Shown: positions 10,394-19,525 of the stretch, piece after piece
Layout: each line of letters begins with the position of its first letter
Numbering within the stretch: position 1 is the stretch's first letter
Source: Methanosarcina barkeri MS
GTDB lineage: Archaea > Halobacteriota > Methanosarcinia > Methanosarcinales > Methanosarcinaceae
Assembly (NCBI RefSeq): GCF_000970025.1
Contig: NZ_CP009528.1
Span: 248,001-312,000, forward strand
DNA length: 64,000 nt
Direction of reading: 5' to 3'
Program-made: the position numbers and the translations under genes
The notes under the pieces: generated by a model
The model's input: only the letters and a program-made list of their open reading frames with translations
Database searches by the model: none
What the model was told of the DNA's origin: nothing

Positions 10394-12130
10394 ATTCAGA
10401 AAAATCAACAGTATCTACTGATAGGGACAGTAGTCATAATTATAGCGATTATTTTTATTTTAACATCAATGGGCGATCCGATTATCTCGTCATCCCAGGT
10501 TTCTGATGAATTAGTTTCCGGGGGCTCGGATGAATTGGTTCCCGAGGACTCGGATGAATCAGTTTCTAGGAACTCAGATGAACTAGTTTCTAAAAGCTCT
10601 GATGAACTTGTGGTGAATGTAAATTCACATACAGGTGAACCCGAAACCGGATTTGACCCACTTCTTGGATGGGGGTGCGGGCATGTGAATTTTGAACCAC
10701 TTATACAGAGCACTCTTTTTAAATCAGCTGATGATGGAAGCATAATAAACGATCTTGCTACAAATTATTCTATCAGTTCGGATGGGAAAAACTGGACTGT
10801 GTATATAAGAGATGATGTCAAGTTCACGGACGGTGAAAACTTAACCGCAGAAGATGTGGCATTTACGTTTAATACCGCAATTGGAAGTAACTCCGAACTG
10901 GATATGAGTAATCTCGAAAAAGCCACTGCAATAAATAATACTGTAGTTGAATTCAAACTGAAAGAACCTCAGTCCAGTTTCATATGGAGACTCAGATACG
11001 TTGGGATTGTACCAGAACATGCATATAAAAAAGAAACCTACGGATCCAATCCGATAGGATCTGGGCCATATAAATTCGTAGAATGGGATAAGGGCCAGCA
11101 AGCAATCTTAGAATTAAACGAAAATTACTATGGAAAAAAGCCGTACTTCAAAAAAATAACCCTGCTGTTTTTGGATAAAGATACTGCGCTTGCAGCAGTA
11201 AAATCCGGTGATGTGGACATAGCTGAGATTGAGATTAGCCATGCAAACCAGACCGTAGATGGGTACAAGTTAGTAGCTCTTCCGGCAGCAAGAGCTCAGG
11301 GCCTATCCTTCCCTATACAGAATAACACAGGCAAAAAAAGCCTTCAGGGAGATCCAATAGGCAATAATGTCACAGCAGACATAGCAATTCGAAAAGCCTT
11401 AAACATCGGTATAGACAGAAAAGCCCTGCTTGAAGGAGTTATATACGGAAAAGGAGCCGTAGAATATACCGGAGTAGACCAGCGGAACTTTGGGAATCCT
11501 GAAGCGAAAGTTAATGATTCAAATCCCGAAGAAGCCATAAAAATACTGGAAAACGCAGGCTGGAAAGACACCGATGGCGATGGAATTCGGGAGAATAACG
11601 GAACAAAGGCTGAATTTAAGTTATACTACTCTGCTGCGGATCAGACAAGGCAAGCTCTATCGGTAGCTGTAAGTGAACAGGCCAAAGAATTAGGTATAAA
11701 AACAGACCTTGTAGGAGCAAGCTGGGACGAAATATATGCTAACCAGTACAGTTCTGCTGTGTTATACGCATACAGCAGCATAGATACCTTTAATCTCTAC
11801 CAGCAGTACCACAGCAAAGAAGCCGACAATACATACAAAAATCCCGGCCTTTACAATAACTCTGTTGTAGACGGATATCTGGAAACAGCTTTAAGATCTA
11901 CAGATCAGGACCAGGCTACAAAATATTGGAAGTTAGCTGCATATGACGGAAATACCGGTTTTGGGCCAGCAGGAGATGCTACATGGTTATGGTTGGTGAC
12001 TATTGACTACCTCTACATGGCAGACGAAACCCTGGATATTGGTACTCCACAAAAAAACTCAGGAGCAGATGTTTTAGGAAATATCTACGAATGGAAAAGA
12101 GTAGACACAGCCAGCTCGACTTTCAAATGA
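10394..12130 (+). CDS. ABC importer substrate-binding protein (SBP_bac_5), paralog 2
   Basis: A 578-aa paralog of the protein encoded at 8076 with the same layout: N-terminal hydrophobic anchor (LLIGTVVIIIAIIFIL), a stalk of repeated S-D-E-L/S units (residues about 30-75), then the family-5 binding domain (TVYIRDDVKFTDGENLTAED, GSGPYKFVEWDKGQQAILE, RKALNIGIDRKALLEG). The reading frame opens with ATT at 10394, about 6 nt after GAGGAGG, and residues 2-9 align with paralog 1 (QKNQQYLL against KKNQQYIL). This supports a non-AUG start, since the next AUG (10469) lies inside the anchor-proximal region. It is the gene closest to the permeases, with 377 nt between. The ligand is unknown. Confidence 0.88.
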   Translation: MQKNQQYLLIGTVVIIIAIIFILTSMGDPIISSSQVSDELVSGGSDELVPEDSDESVSRNSDELVSKSSDELVVNVNSHTGEPETGFDPLLGWGCGHVNFEPLIQSTLFKSADDGSIINDLATNYSISSDGKNWTVYIRDDVKFTDGENLTAEDVAFTFNTAIGSNSELDMSNLEKATAINNTVVEFKLKEPQSSFIWRLRYVGIVPEHAYKKETYGSNPIGSGPYKFVEWDKGQQAILELNENYYGKKPYFKKITLLFLDKDTALAAVKSGDVDIAEIEISHANQTVDGYKLVALPAARAQGLSFPIQNNTGKKSLQGDPIGNNVTADIAIRKALNIGIDRKALLEGVIYGKGAVEYTGVDQRNFGNPEAKVNDSNPEEAIKILENAGWKDTDGDGIRENNGTKAEFKLYYSAADQTRQALSVAVSEQAKELGIKTDLVGASWDEIYANQYSSAVLYAYSSIDTFNLYQQYHSKEADNTYKNPGLYNNSVVDGYLETALRSTDQDQATKYWKLAAYDGNTGFGPAGDATWLWLVTIDYLYMADETLDIGTPQKNSGADVLGNIYEWKRVDTASSTFK

Positions 12131-12507
12131 GGAGTTAATCCTGCAAGTATGGGTAATTAATCCTGTAACTATGGTTGATTAATCCTGCAGTTCGCGAATA
12201 GTCAATCTCGTAATTAGCAAGTAATTAATTCCATAGTTAACGAGCAATAAATTCGGCATAGTGAATAACTGAGCTTTTAATTCTGATCTTGCAGGTTCAG
12301 TTACTTACTTTTTCCTTTCTTTTTATCCAAGGCTGGGTTAATGTGACTGATTGGAAAAGGTAATAAAATGACTATTTTACCAGATTTAACTCCATTCTAA
12401 CTTAAAAAAGTGCAAGAACTCCTAACAATTCCTGGAAATCGTTTACAGACTGGTATTCACGTTAAAATGGATATTATTATTGGAATAATTATGCACGAGG
12501 GAGTAGC
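12131..12507. other. Intergenic region with short degenerate repeats
   Basis: No intact gene is seen. Right after the binding-protein stop, TTAATCCTG plus a variable 9-10 nt is repeated three times (about 12134-12192). From 12368 a short frame with an internal stop (MTILPDLTPF, stop, LKKVQELLTIPGN) may be a gene relic but was not identified. A ribosome site GAGGGAG at about 12497 precedes the next gene. Confidence 0.5.
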
Positions 12508-13500
12508 GTGTCAAACAATGAAAAAATAGTGGGCTTCGTCGGAAAAAAGGCCCTCAGGTTGGCAAGCCTTTTGATTATAGTTTGTCTTGCAAGTTTCATG
12601 CTTATCCAGTATTCGCCTATAGATCCCGTTAGAGCCTATATTGGGGAAATGCCAGTAACCGCAGAACACAAAGCTAAACTTGAAGCTTACTGGGGGGTTA
12701 ATATCCCTCCGCAGGAAAAGTTCCTGAACTGGGCTGGAGATATTCTTAAAGGAGACTTTGGGACTTCACTGATTTATAGGGTTCCAGTTATTGATGTCAT
12801 TAAAGAACGATTTACAGCTTCCCTTGTTCTAATGGGAATTTCTTGGCTGTTTTCAGGAATTTTAGGTTTTGCTTTAGGAATAATAGCTGGTGCAAAGCAA
12901 GGTACGTGGGTCGATAAGGCAATAAAGATTTATTGTTACGCTCTGGCTGCTGCACCGACATTCTGGTTAGCACTGATTCTTCTGATAGTGTTTTCAGTAT
13001 ATTTGGGCTGGTTCCCAATAGGATTACGTGTACCTATAGGGGTTACAGCCGAAAATGTGACGTTTTTTGATTGGTTTAAGCGTTTAATTCTCCCTGCACT
13101 AACTTTGAGTCTATTAGACATTGCCAAAATTACAATGTTCACTCGAGAAAAATTAATCGAAGTCCTCTCCAGTGATTATGTCTTATTTGCAAAGGCAAGA
13201 GGTGAAAAAGGGCTGGATCTGGTATTGAGGCATGGAATTCGAAACGTTGCACTTCCGGCCATTACCCTGCAGTTTTTAGGATTCAGTGAACTGTTCGGGG
13301 GCACAGTTCTGGTTGAACAGGTATTCTCATATCCCGGAATCGGACAGACTGCAGTAGCAGCAGGACTGAAATCCGATGTACCGCTGCTTTTGGGAATAGT
13401 CATCTTCAGTACTTTATTTGTATTCTTCGGAAACCTGATTGCTGATATTATCTATGAATTTGTTGACCCCAGGATAAAGCAACAGGAGGCATTAATGTGA
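12508..13500 (+). CDS. ABC importer permease, NikB/DppB/OppB type
   Basis: A 330-aa inner-membrane permease. An N-terminal membrane helix (residues about 15-35, LASLLIIVCLASFMLIQYSP) is followed by the family's typical periplasmic segment with DPVRAYIGEMPVTAEHKAKL and then five more helices. The cytoplasmic loop AKARGEKGLDLVLRHGIRN carries the EAA-like motif that contacts the ATPase. Length matches the family (about 310-340). The start is GTG, ten nt after GAGGGAG. The stop overlaps the next start (GTGA), so the permeases are translationally coupled. Confidence 0.93.
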   Translation: MSNNEKIVGFVGKKALRLASLLIIVCLASFMLIQYSPIDPVRAYIGEMPVTAEHKAKLEAYWGVNIPPQEKFLNWAGDILKGDFGTSLIYRVPVIDVIKERFTASLVLMGISWLFSGILGFALGIIAGAKQGTWVDKAIKIYCYALAAAPTFWLALILLIVFSVYLGWFPIGLRVPIGVTAENVTFFDWFKRLILPALTLSLLDIAKITMFTREKLIEVLSSDYVLFAKARGEKGLDLVLRHGIRNVALPAITLQFLGFSELFGGTVLVEQVFSYPGIGQTAVAAGLKSDVPLLLGIVIFSTLFVFFGNLIADIIYEFVDPRIKQQEALM

Positions 13501-14354
13501 GCACTACTGTTGTGACAGTTAACAGGGGACTATTTAGAGGATTAAATCTCAGGCAGAAAACGCTTCTGATAATAGGTTTCACTTCACTTTTATTACTTTC
13601 AATTGTGGTTTCCAGCGTGTTTTTAGGTGAGGAACCGCTACATACCAATTTCGGCTCTAAAAACCTTGCTCCTTCCCTGGAACATCCATTCGGAACAGAT
13701 TGGATGGGAAGAGACATGTTTATAAGGACTCTGGAAGGACTGGGTTTAAGTATACTGGTTGGAGGGCTTGCTTCTACAATCAGCACTGTATTGACCGTAA
13801 TTTTAGGATTACTTTCAAGTGCAGGAAAAACTGCAGACTCCTTTGTGTCGTGGCTGGTAGACCTCTTTCTTTCAATTCCTCATCTGCTTTTAATAATTCT
13901 TATTTCCATCGGAATGGGAGGAGGAGCAACAGGAGTTATTACAGGAGTTGCATTAACGCACTGGCCGAGCTTAACAAGGGTTGTAAGAGCAGAAATCAAG
14001 CAACTGAAAACCCAGGAGTACATTCATATCTCCAGGAATCTTGGCAGGTCAAAATGGTGGATAGCTATAAGACACATTCTACCTCATCTGGTTCCCCAGA
14101 TACTGTTAGGCACGATTTTAATGTTTCCACATGCTATTTTGCACGAAGCTTCAGTCACATTCCTGGGGTTCGGACTTTCACCACACGAACCTGCAATCGG
14201 TATAATTCTTTCCGAATCTATGAGGTATCTTTCAGCAGGATACTGGTGGCTTGCATTTTTCCCGGGATTATCGCTGTTAATTGTAGTTCTGGCATTTGAT
14301 ATGATTGGAGAAAGTTTAGGAAAGCTGATGAATCCGAAAAATGCTCATGAATAA
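13497..14354 (+). CDS. ABC importer permease, NikC/DppC/OppC type
   Basis: A 285-aa second permease. It has an N-terminal helix (LLIIGFTSLLLLSIVVSSVF), the hallmark HPFGTDWMGRDMFIRTLEGL of the OppC family, a core of further helices and an EAA-type loop (HISRNLGRSKWWIAIRHILP). It begins with GTG overlapping the upstream stop by 4 nt. It forms the heteromeric channel with the preceding permease. Confidence 0.93.
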   Translation: MSTTVVTVNRGLFRGLNLRQKTLLIIGFTSLLLLSIVVSSVFLGEEPLHTNFGSKNLAPSLEHPFGTDWMGRDMFIRTLEGLGLSILVGGLASTISTVLTVILGLLSSAGKTADSFVSWLVDLFLSIPHLLLIILISIGMGGGATGVITGVALTHWPSLTRVVRAEIKQLKTQEYIHISRNLGRSKWWIAIRHILPHLVPQILLGTILMFPHAILHEASVTFLGFGLSPHEPAIGIILSESMRYLSAGYWWLAFFPGLSLLIVVLAFDMIGESLGKLMNPKNAHE

Positions 14355-14374
14355 ATTTCTTTTGTTACTTAATT

Positions 14375-14550
14375 CAAAATTTATTGGAGTTGAGATTTAC
14401 TGGAGTTGAAATCTACTGGATTCAAAATGTGCTGGATTCAAAATGTGACGGATTAGAAATGCTGGATCTAAAATGTGCCGGATTCAAAATTTACTAGATT
14501 CAAAATGTGCTGGATTAGAAATGCTGGATCTAAAATGTACTGAATAAAAA
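14375..14550. repeat. Degenerate tandem repeats between permease and ATPase genes
   Basis: Units such as CTGGATTCAAAATGTGC and TTAGAAATGCTGGATCTAAA are repeated imperfectly about eight times. No gene is present. The ATPase gene starts 34 nt after the block, with GGAGAG as its ribosome site. Confidence 0.7.
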
Positions 14551-14583
14551 ATATTTTAGATTTACATCTGGAGAGCGTGAAAT

Positions 14584-15642
14584 ATGGAAAATAAAGCTGA
14601 AATAAACCCTGAAAAAGAGTTAGCTACTAGACTTGAAACAGTTGCTGGAAAGGATAAAACAGTTACTGGAAAAAGGGATAAATCAATTGCTGGAGAACGG
14701 AAAAAAACTGAAGCTCTGTTGAACGTAGAAGATCTTTCGTTGTCGTTTACTCAATATTCGTTGGGCCTTAGACAGACTGAACTGAAAGTAATTTCTAATT
14801 TGAGTATCCAGGCTTATAAAGGTGAAATTCTGGCTATCGTAGGGTCAAGTGGATCAGGTAAAAGTCTTCTGGCTCATGCGATTTTAGGAATTTTGCCTTC
14901 AAACGCAAAACTAGAAGGTAAGATAGAATACGATGGTAAAGAACTTACCCAGAAAAGAAAAGAAGAAATGAGAGGCAAAGAAATTGCCCTGATCCCACAA
15001 GCTATAACCTATCTTGACCCTTTAATGAAAATCTCAAATCAAGTAATAGGATGCGTTGAAAAGAAAAAAGAAGGCTTAATGAAGAAACTTCAAAGAGAAA
15101 TTTTTCAGAGATACGATTTAAAGCCCGATGTCGAAAGAATGCTCCCTCATGAGCTCTCAGGAGGAATGGCTCGAAGAGTTCTGGTTTCGACTGCTGTAAT
15201 AAGCTCTTCCAAACTCGTAATTGCGGATGAACCAACTCCGGGGTTAGACGAAAATACTTTGAATGAGACTCTGAGTTACTTCAAAGACATGGCAGATAAG
15301 GGATGTGCAGTGATACTCATAACTCATGACATTGAAGCTGCATTAAAAATCTCCCATAAAATTGCAGTATTTTATGCAGGTACGGTTCTGGAAGTAGCTA
15401 ACGTTGAAGACTTTAAAAATAATGGTGGGAACCTAAGACATCCGTATACCCGTGCACTCTGGAATGCCCTTCCCCAGAACAAATTCCAGGCAATCAAAGG
15501 TCATCAACCGATGCAGGATGAAGTCACTGACGGATGCATTTTCTATGAAAGATGTTCCAAAAAGAAAGCTAGCTGTTCTCATGGAACTCCTCAATTGAAA
15601 CAGCTCAATGGAGGGATGGTGAGGTGCAATAATGCGTCTTAA
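14584..15642 (+). CDS. ABC importer ATPase, OppD/DppD/NikD type, with C-terminal Cys cluster
   Basis: A 352-aa ATPase. After a charged, poorly conserved N-terminus (residues 1-40) come Walker A GSSGSGKSLL, Q-loop ALIPQAITYLDPL, signature LSGGMARRVLVSTA, Walker B KLVIADEPTPGLD and H-loop ILITHD. The C-terminal oligopeptide-transporter extension holds four cysteines (C-X5-C-X6-C and a final C near VRCNN), the pattern linked to a 4Fe-4S site in dipeptide transporter ATPases. It overlaps the second ATPase gene by 11 nt. Signature and Walker motifs are intact. Confidence 0.92.
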   Translation: MENKAEINPEKELATRLETVAGKDKTVTGKRDKSIAGERKKTEALLNVEDLSLSFTQYSLGLRQTELKVISNLSIQAYKGEILAIVGSSGSGKSLLAHAILGILPSNAKLEGKIEYDGKELTQKRKEEMRGKEIALIPQAITYLDPLMKISNQVIGCVEKKKEGLMKKLQREIFQRYDLKPDVERMLPHELSGGMARRVLVSTAVISSSKLVIADEPTPGLDENTLNETLSYFKDMADKGCAVILITHDIEAALKISHKIAVFYAGTVLEVANVEDFKNNGGNLRHPYTRALWNALPQNKFQAIKGHQPMQDEVTDGCIFYERCSKKKASCSHGTPQLKQLNGGMVRCNNAS

Positions 15643-16243
15643 AGGTGAGAATATAAGTTTCGGGTATAAAAAAAATAGTTTGATTTTAAAGGATGTTAAT
15701 ATTTCTTTGGGCAGCGGAGAAGTACTGGGCCTGATCGGGGATAGTGGAAGCGGAAAATCAACTCTCTGTAAGATCTTAACAGGCTACGAAAATAAGTATC
15801 AGGGAAAAGTAAGGCTAGATGCAAAAGAAATTCCGTCAAAAGGCTATAACCCGGTCCAGCTCGTCTTCCAACATCCGGAAAAAGCTGTAAATCCTAAATG
15901 GAGAATGAAAGATATTCTAAACGAAGGACACCTTGTTTCACAGGATATTATAGAGGCATTTGGAATAAAAAATAACTGGCTTAACCGATGGCCCAATGAG
16001 CTTTCAGGAGGAGAACTCCAGAGATTTGCCCTTGCAAGAGCTTTAAGCCCTAAAACCAGGTTTTTAATTGCTGATGAAATTACTACAATGGTAGACGCTA
16101 TTACTCAAGCTCAAATCTGGAGTATCGTTTTAAATATCGTCGAAGAACTTAATATTGGAGTACTGGTCGTAAGCCATGACCAAAATTTAATTAATATGTT
16201 ATGTCAAGATACCATTTATCTAAAAGACATAAATAATGTTTGA
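15632..16243 (+). CDS. ABC importer ATPase, short NikE/OppF-like
   Basis: A 203-aa ATPase with Walker A GDSGSGKSTL, Q-loop VFQHPEKAVNP, signature LSGGELQRFALARAL, Walker B FLIADEITTMVD (Ile-Thr in place of the usual Pro-Thr) and H-loop VVSHD. It ends just past the H-loop, so it lacks the C-terminal extension present in its partner and in most OppF proteins (usually about 260-330 aa). It is the last gene of the importer operon. Confidence 0.9.
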   Translation: MRLKGENISFGYKKNSLILKDVNISLGSGEVLGLIGDSGSGKSTLCKILTGYENKYQGKVRLDAKEIPSKGYNPVQLVFQHPEKAVNPKWRMKDILNEGHLVSQDIIEAFGIKNNWLNRWPNELSGGELQRFALARALSPKTRFLIADEITTMVDAITQAQIWSIVLNIVEELNIGVLVVSHDQNLINMLCQDTIYLKDINNV

Positions 16244-16780
16244 CAAAAACACTGAATCGGTTTTTAAAAGAATGGGCAGTGTGCCAATTTTTCTGTAAAA
16301 TCACAAATCTCAAAAGGTTAATGGGTAGAAAATTTCATATCTAGAGATCAATTTTCTCCATAGTACGAAAAAACTTGACTTCAAATTTACAGCAAATTTG
16401 AAATGTTGCCATATTATCGAAAGTAATACTATTAACAAATACTACTACTAATAATAATAACAATTTATATTTTTATCTATAAATATATTAATTAATATAA
16501 AAATTTGAGTATTTTTCTTAATTTTATTGACTTAATAAATAAAACCGCAATTGGTAATACATGTCTATGTTTTTCTGTTGATAGTCATTCCAAAGAATAT
16601 GTAATAATCTTTCAAAAATTGTTAGCTAGAGTCTTGATTTTTATAATCTGGTATTTTTACCTTCGATACGTGTATCTGACTTTCCGCAGGTGCGACAAGA
16701 AGCTATACTATGAATTGCGTCATACGCTACCTTTTCCATTTGAGGTAATCCTACTGTGACATGCATAAATGGTAACGTTT
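16244..16780. other. Gene-poor region between importer operon and group II intron
   Basis: No credible gene is seen. It holds the dispersed repeat described at 16275-16405 and an AT-rich stretch with ACT/AAT-type runs (about 16436-16500). The last bases, ending GGTAACGTTT, are the presumed 5' exon of the intron. Confidence 0.55.
16275..16405. repeat. Dispersed non-coding repeat (possible MITE), copy 1
   Basis: This segment starts GGCAGTGTGCCA and contains TTTTTCTGTAAAAT near the left and AATTTACAG near the right, which form short inverted ends. A second copy lies at 34554-34682 with the same start and a similar right side (AACTTGACTTCAAATTTACA against ATTTGACTTTGAATTTACA). The middles differ. 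No coding capacity is seen. Confidence 0.6.
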
Positions 16781-17238
16781 GTGTGTGAAGCTCACACGAC
16801 AATATCAAGAACTCAAGGAACCTGGCTTTGATAATTGGTTAGGATAAGAGAATACTATGAAGAACGTAAAGTGAACCATCGTAAGAATCGTGAAGTCAAA
16901 TAAGCGAAAGAAGGTTGACACGCTTAAACCAAAAGGTACGGAATCAGGTTGTAATGGGTCTGCGGACATTATGGCAAATGGACAAAGGATTCTCGGTTTA
17001 TAGATGGCTTCTAAGGTATTCACATTATTTGTAGTATGGAACTTGGTAAACCCTATATGCTCCTTCTTCTTTTTTTTTGAAAAAAAAGAAAGGTAGAGAC
17101 CCTGTGAAGGGAATTAATGGCATAGAGGGCAGAGGATTTAGGCAAAAAGCGAAAGCCATTTTGTAATGAAATGGATAGGGGTTCAAACTTTGCCCTAGCC
17201 CTAAAGGGTGCAGACTTGCTTATTTTGTATTCTATTGT

Positions 17239-18717
17239 ATGAAAGGAGGCAAACTTCTGAATGTAAGTTATTCAACGATATCCTTACGGGATAAGAAGCT
17301 TACAAACGCTCAACTCTACCAGAAATGGAAAACAATCAACTGGCATGAAGTCAAAACGAGAGTTAATAAGTTGCAAACCCGGATTACAAAAGCAGTCCTA
17401 CAAAACAAATGGAATCTTGTCAAGAGATTGCAGTATTTACTAACTCATTCCTATTCCGCCAAACTTCTGGCCGTAAGAAGAGTTACTCAAAATAAAGGAA
17501 AAAGGACACCTGGAATTGATGGCGAAAAATGGTTAAGTTCTGCCTCCAAAATGAAAGCTGTCCTTAGTCTCACTGGTAAAAGATACAAAGCCAAACCGCT
17601 TAAACGAGTCTTCATCAATAAACCTGGTAAGAAGAAGAAACGTCCATTAGGTATCCCTACAATGTATGACAGGGCTATCCAGTCTTTATATTCACTGGCT
17701 CTGGAACCAGTAGCTGAAACTAAGTCTGACCTACGGTCTTTTGGTTTCAGAAATAATCGAAGTGCCAGGGATGCCTGTCAGCAAATCTTTCTATGTCTGA
17801 GCAAGAAAAATTCAGCCCAATGGATCTTGGAAGGTGATATCAAAGGATGTTTCGATAATATAAATCATAAGTGGTTGCTAACTAATGTTCCTATAGAAAA
17901 GTCAATACTGACTCAATTTCTTAAAGCAGGTTTTATATATAAGCATCATCTGAATCCAACGAAAGCAGGCACGCCGCAAGGTGGGATTATCTCTCCTATT
18001 CTGGCTAATATGACATTGGATGGTATCGAGAAGTTGCTCCTTGCTAAGTACCCTAAAAGAGGGAAAAATTCCAAGAAGGTCAACTTCATAAGATACGCTG
18101 ACGATTTCATAGTCACTGCTAATTCTGAAGAAACTGCGAAAGAAATACGGGATGTAATTGTTATTTTTCTTAAAGAACGAGGTCTTGAGCTCTCCGATGA
18201 TAAAACCCTTATCACAAACATTAATGAAGGCTTTGACCTCCTCGGCTGGAATTTCCGCAAGTATAAAGGTAAGCTTCTGATCAAACCTTCCAAAAAGTCC
18301 ACTAAAATATTTACTGAAACAATCAGTCAAACCATAACGGAAGGAAGAGCATGGTCTCAGGAAGTCTTAATTTCCAAACTAAATCCCATAATAAGAGGCT
18401 GGTCCAACTACCATAATTCCGTGGTTTCTTCGGATACTTTCCAGACACTCGATCATAGAATCTGGGAGCTGTTATGGAAATGGGCTAAAAGAAGACATCC
18501 GAATAAATCCAAAGATTGGATTGTTAACAAATACTGGAAAAGAAGCACTTCCAGAAGGTGGAATTTCAGAACAGGAAGAAACGAGTTATTGCTTTTATCC
18601 CAAACTAGAATACACAGACATATTCCTTTGAAACTACAAATGAATCCGTTTCTTGACACGAATTATTTCCGTGAACGTCAATACAAATTAAGTTTCCGGA
18701 AAGGACATTCCATTTGA
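17239..18717 (+). CDS. ltrA: Group II intron reverse transcriptase/maturase without HNH domain
   Basis: A 492-aa intron-encoded protein. The N-terminal RT region (NKGKRTPGIDGEKWL), RT core with catalytic IRYADDFIVTA, GTPQGGIISPILANM and the maturase X domain (SQEVLISKLNPIIRGWSNYH) are all present. It helps the intron RNA fold and copies it at the target site. The C-terminal Cys/His HNH endonuclease found in many relatives is absent: the protein stops after FRERQYKLSFRKGHSI, followed by an A-run and domain V. Mobility would then rely on DNA openings such as replication forks. The start is uncertain: the ribosome-site-like AAAGGAGG lies inside the first codons after ATG 17239, so initiation may be a few codons downstream. 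Confidence 0.93.
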   Translation: MKGGKLLNVSYSTISLRDKKLTNAQLYQKWKTINWHEVKTRVNKLQTRITKAVLQNKWNLVKRLQYLLTHSYSAKLLAVRRVTQNKGKRTPGIDGEKWLSSASKMKAVLSLTGKRYKAKPLKRVFINKPGKKKKRPLGIPTMYDRAIQSLYSLALEPVAETKSDLRSFGFRNNRSARDACQQIFLCLSKKNSAQWILEGDIKGCFDNINHKWLLTNVPIEKSILTQFLKAGFIYKHHLNPTKAGTPQGGIISPILANMTLDGIEKLLLAKYPKRGKNSKKVNFIRYADDFIVTANSEETAKEIRDVIVIFLKERGLELSDDKTLITNINEGFDLLGWNFRKYKGKLLIKPSKKSTKIFTETISQTITEGRAWSQEVLISKLNPIIRGWSNYHNSVVSSDTFQTLDHRIWELLWKWAKRRHPNKSKDWIVNKYWKRSTSRRWNFRTGRNELLLLSQTRIHRHIPLKLQMNPFLDTNYFRERQYKLSFRKGHSI

Positions 18718-18767
18718 AAAAAAAAAAAAAGACTGCTGCCTGATACAGAAAAGGTTATAGAATGCTT

Positions 18768-18801
18768 GAGCCGTATGAAGGGAAACTTTCACGTACGGTT
18801 C
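18768..18801 (+). ncRNA. Group II intron domain V
   Basis: A 34-nt hairpin running GAGCCGTATG, a short stem-loop with GAAA, then CACGTACGGTTC. It carries the AGC catalytic triad and the two-base bulge pattern of domain V. Domain VI follows (about 18806-18842). Confidence 0.92.
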
Positions 18802-18842
18802 TTAGAAGAGGGAGAGCGAGTAATCGCTCTTTCTTATTCAAC

Positions 18843-19336
18843 ATGTCTATTCAATTTTCACAATTTTTCTTGCTATCACTTTTTCTGAAAATTACCCTGA
18901 TTATTCAAGCTTCATTGAAAGCTTCTAACCTCTATTTCCGGAAGTTTCAGTTGATAATAATTGCAAATTATTGAGCAAATGCACAAAAACGATAGCCGGA
19001 AAAATGTTCTTCTTTTCAAGACATCTGCGGAAGGTCGGGTGTATTTAGTGGAAAAAGTTTAAGAATAACATGTAGGCACTTTTTTATGTCTTCAGTTACC
19101 GCTTTTGATACATTTTAAAAAGAAGAAAATAGACCATGGAGGGATAAATTTCTTTTTTCTAGGAAGGGCTGTTAATAATTCAATAATTTAAAAAACTTTT
19201 ACAAAATATACACTTTTTATGTTTCTGTTGCAAAAAAAGGTAACTTATACCAAACTGAAAAATACATAGTTTTTCACACAAAAGCTATGCATTAAAAATT
19301 CAAATTTGCCGTTTTTTGTCTCTATATTAATAATAT
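18843..19336. other. Gene-poor AT-rich region right of the intron
   Basis: No supportable gene. The first bases (ATGTCTATTC) are the presumed 3' exon of the intron. Short open frames here lack ribosome sites and recognisable features. Confidence 0.5.
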
Positions 19337-19525
19337 TCAAACTTTGAATTTACCAGTTATCCTGTAAATGTGAGAAAGAACTACAAAAATTCCCATTAGA
19401 AAACCTAGCCATAATGCACAAGAGGCACAATTGTTTTGAGGATTTGAATAATAATAGTTAAACACAATCATTAAAAGTAAGCACAAAGAAAATATGATCT
19501 TCCCTTTCAACTCATGATTAACCAT
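19337..19525 (-). CDS. Small membrane protein, hypothetical
   Basis: A 62-aa protein with two predicted membrane helices (residues about 9-26, IIFSLCLLLMIVFNYYY, and about 36-53, ALWLGFLMGIFVVLSHIY), linked by a segment with two Cys (NNCASCA). It ends in basic residues. The start codon is preceded by only a weak GAGG-like site. No family was recognised. The composition fits a real small membrane protein better than chance, but expression is unproven. Confidence 0.45.
   Translation of the reverse strand: MVNHELKGKIIFSLCLLLMIVFNYYYSNPQNNCASCALWLGFLMGIFVVLSHIYRITGKFKV

Larger units (their letters stand above)
16781..18842 (+). mobile_element. Group II intron encoding its own reverse transcriptase
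   Basis: The left end GTGTG fits the group II 5' splice consensus GUGYG. A roughly 450-nt structured leader precedes the maturase gene. A textbook domain V (18768-18801) follows, then a domain VI stem ending near TTCAAC at about 18842. Only the boundaries are uncertain by a few bases: GTGTG also occurs at 16783, and the 3' end is judged from the AY consensus. The element lies in AT-rich intergenic DNA after the importer operon, and no interrupted gene is visible. All parts needed for splicing appear present. Confidence 0.9.

Noticed and set aside
12368-12507. Possible gene relic MTILPDLTPF, stop, LKKVQELLTIPGN
   Set aside because: Too short to identify and not matched to any family I recognise; mentioned only as intergenic content.
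16505-16759. 84-codon TTG-started frame left of the intron
   Set aside because: No ribosome site, AT-rich composition and no recognisable domain.
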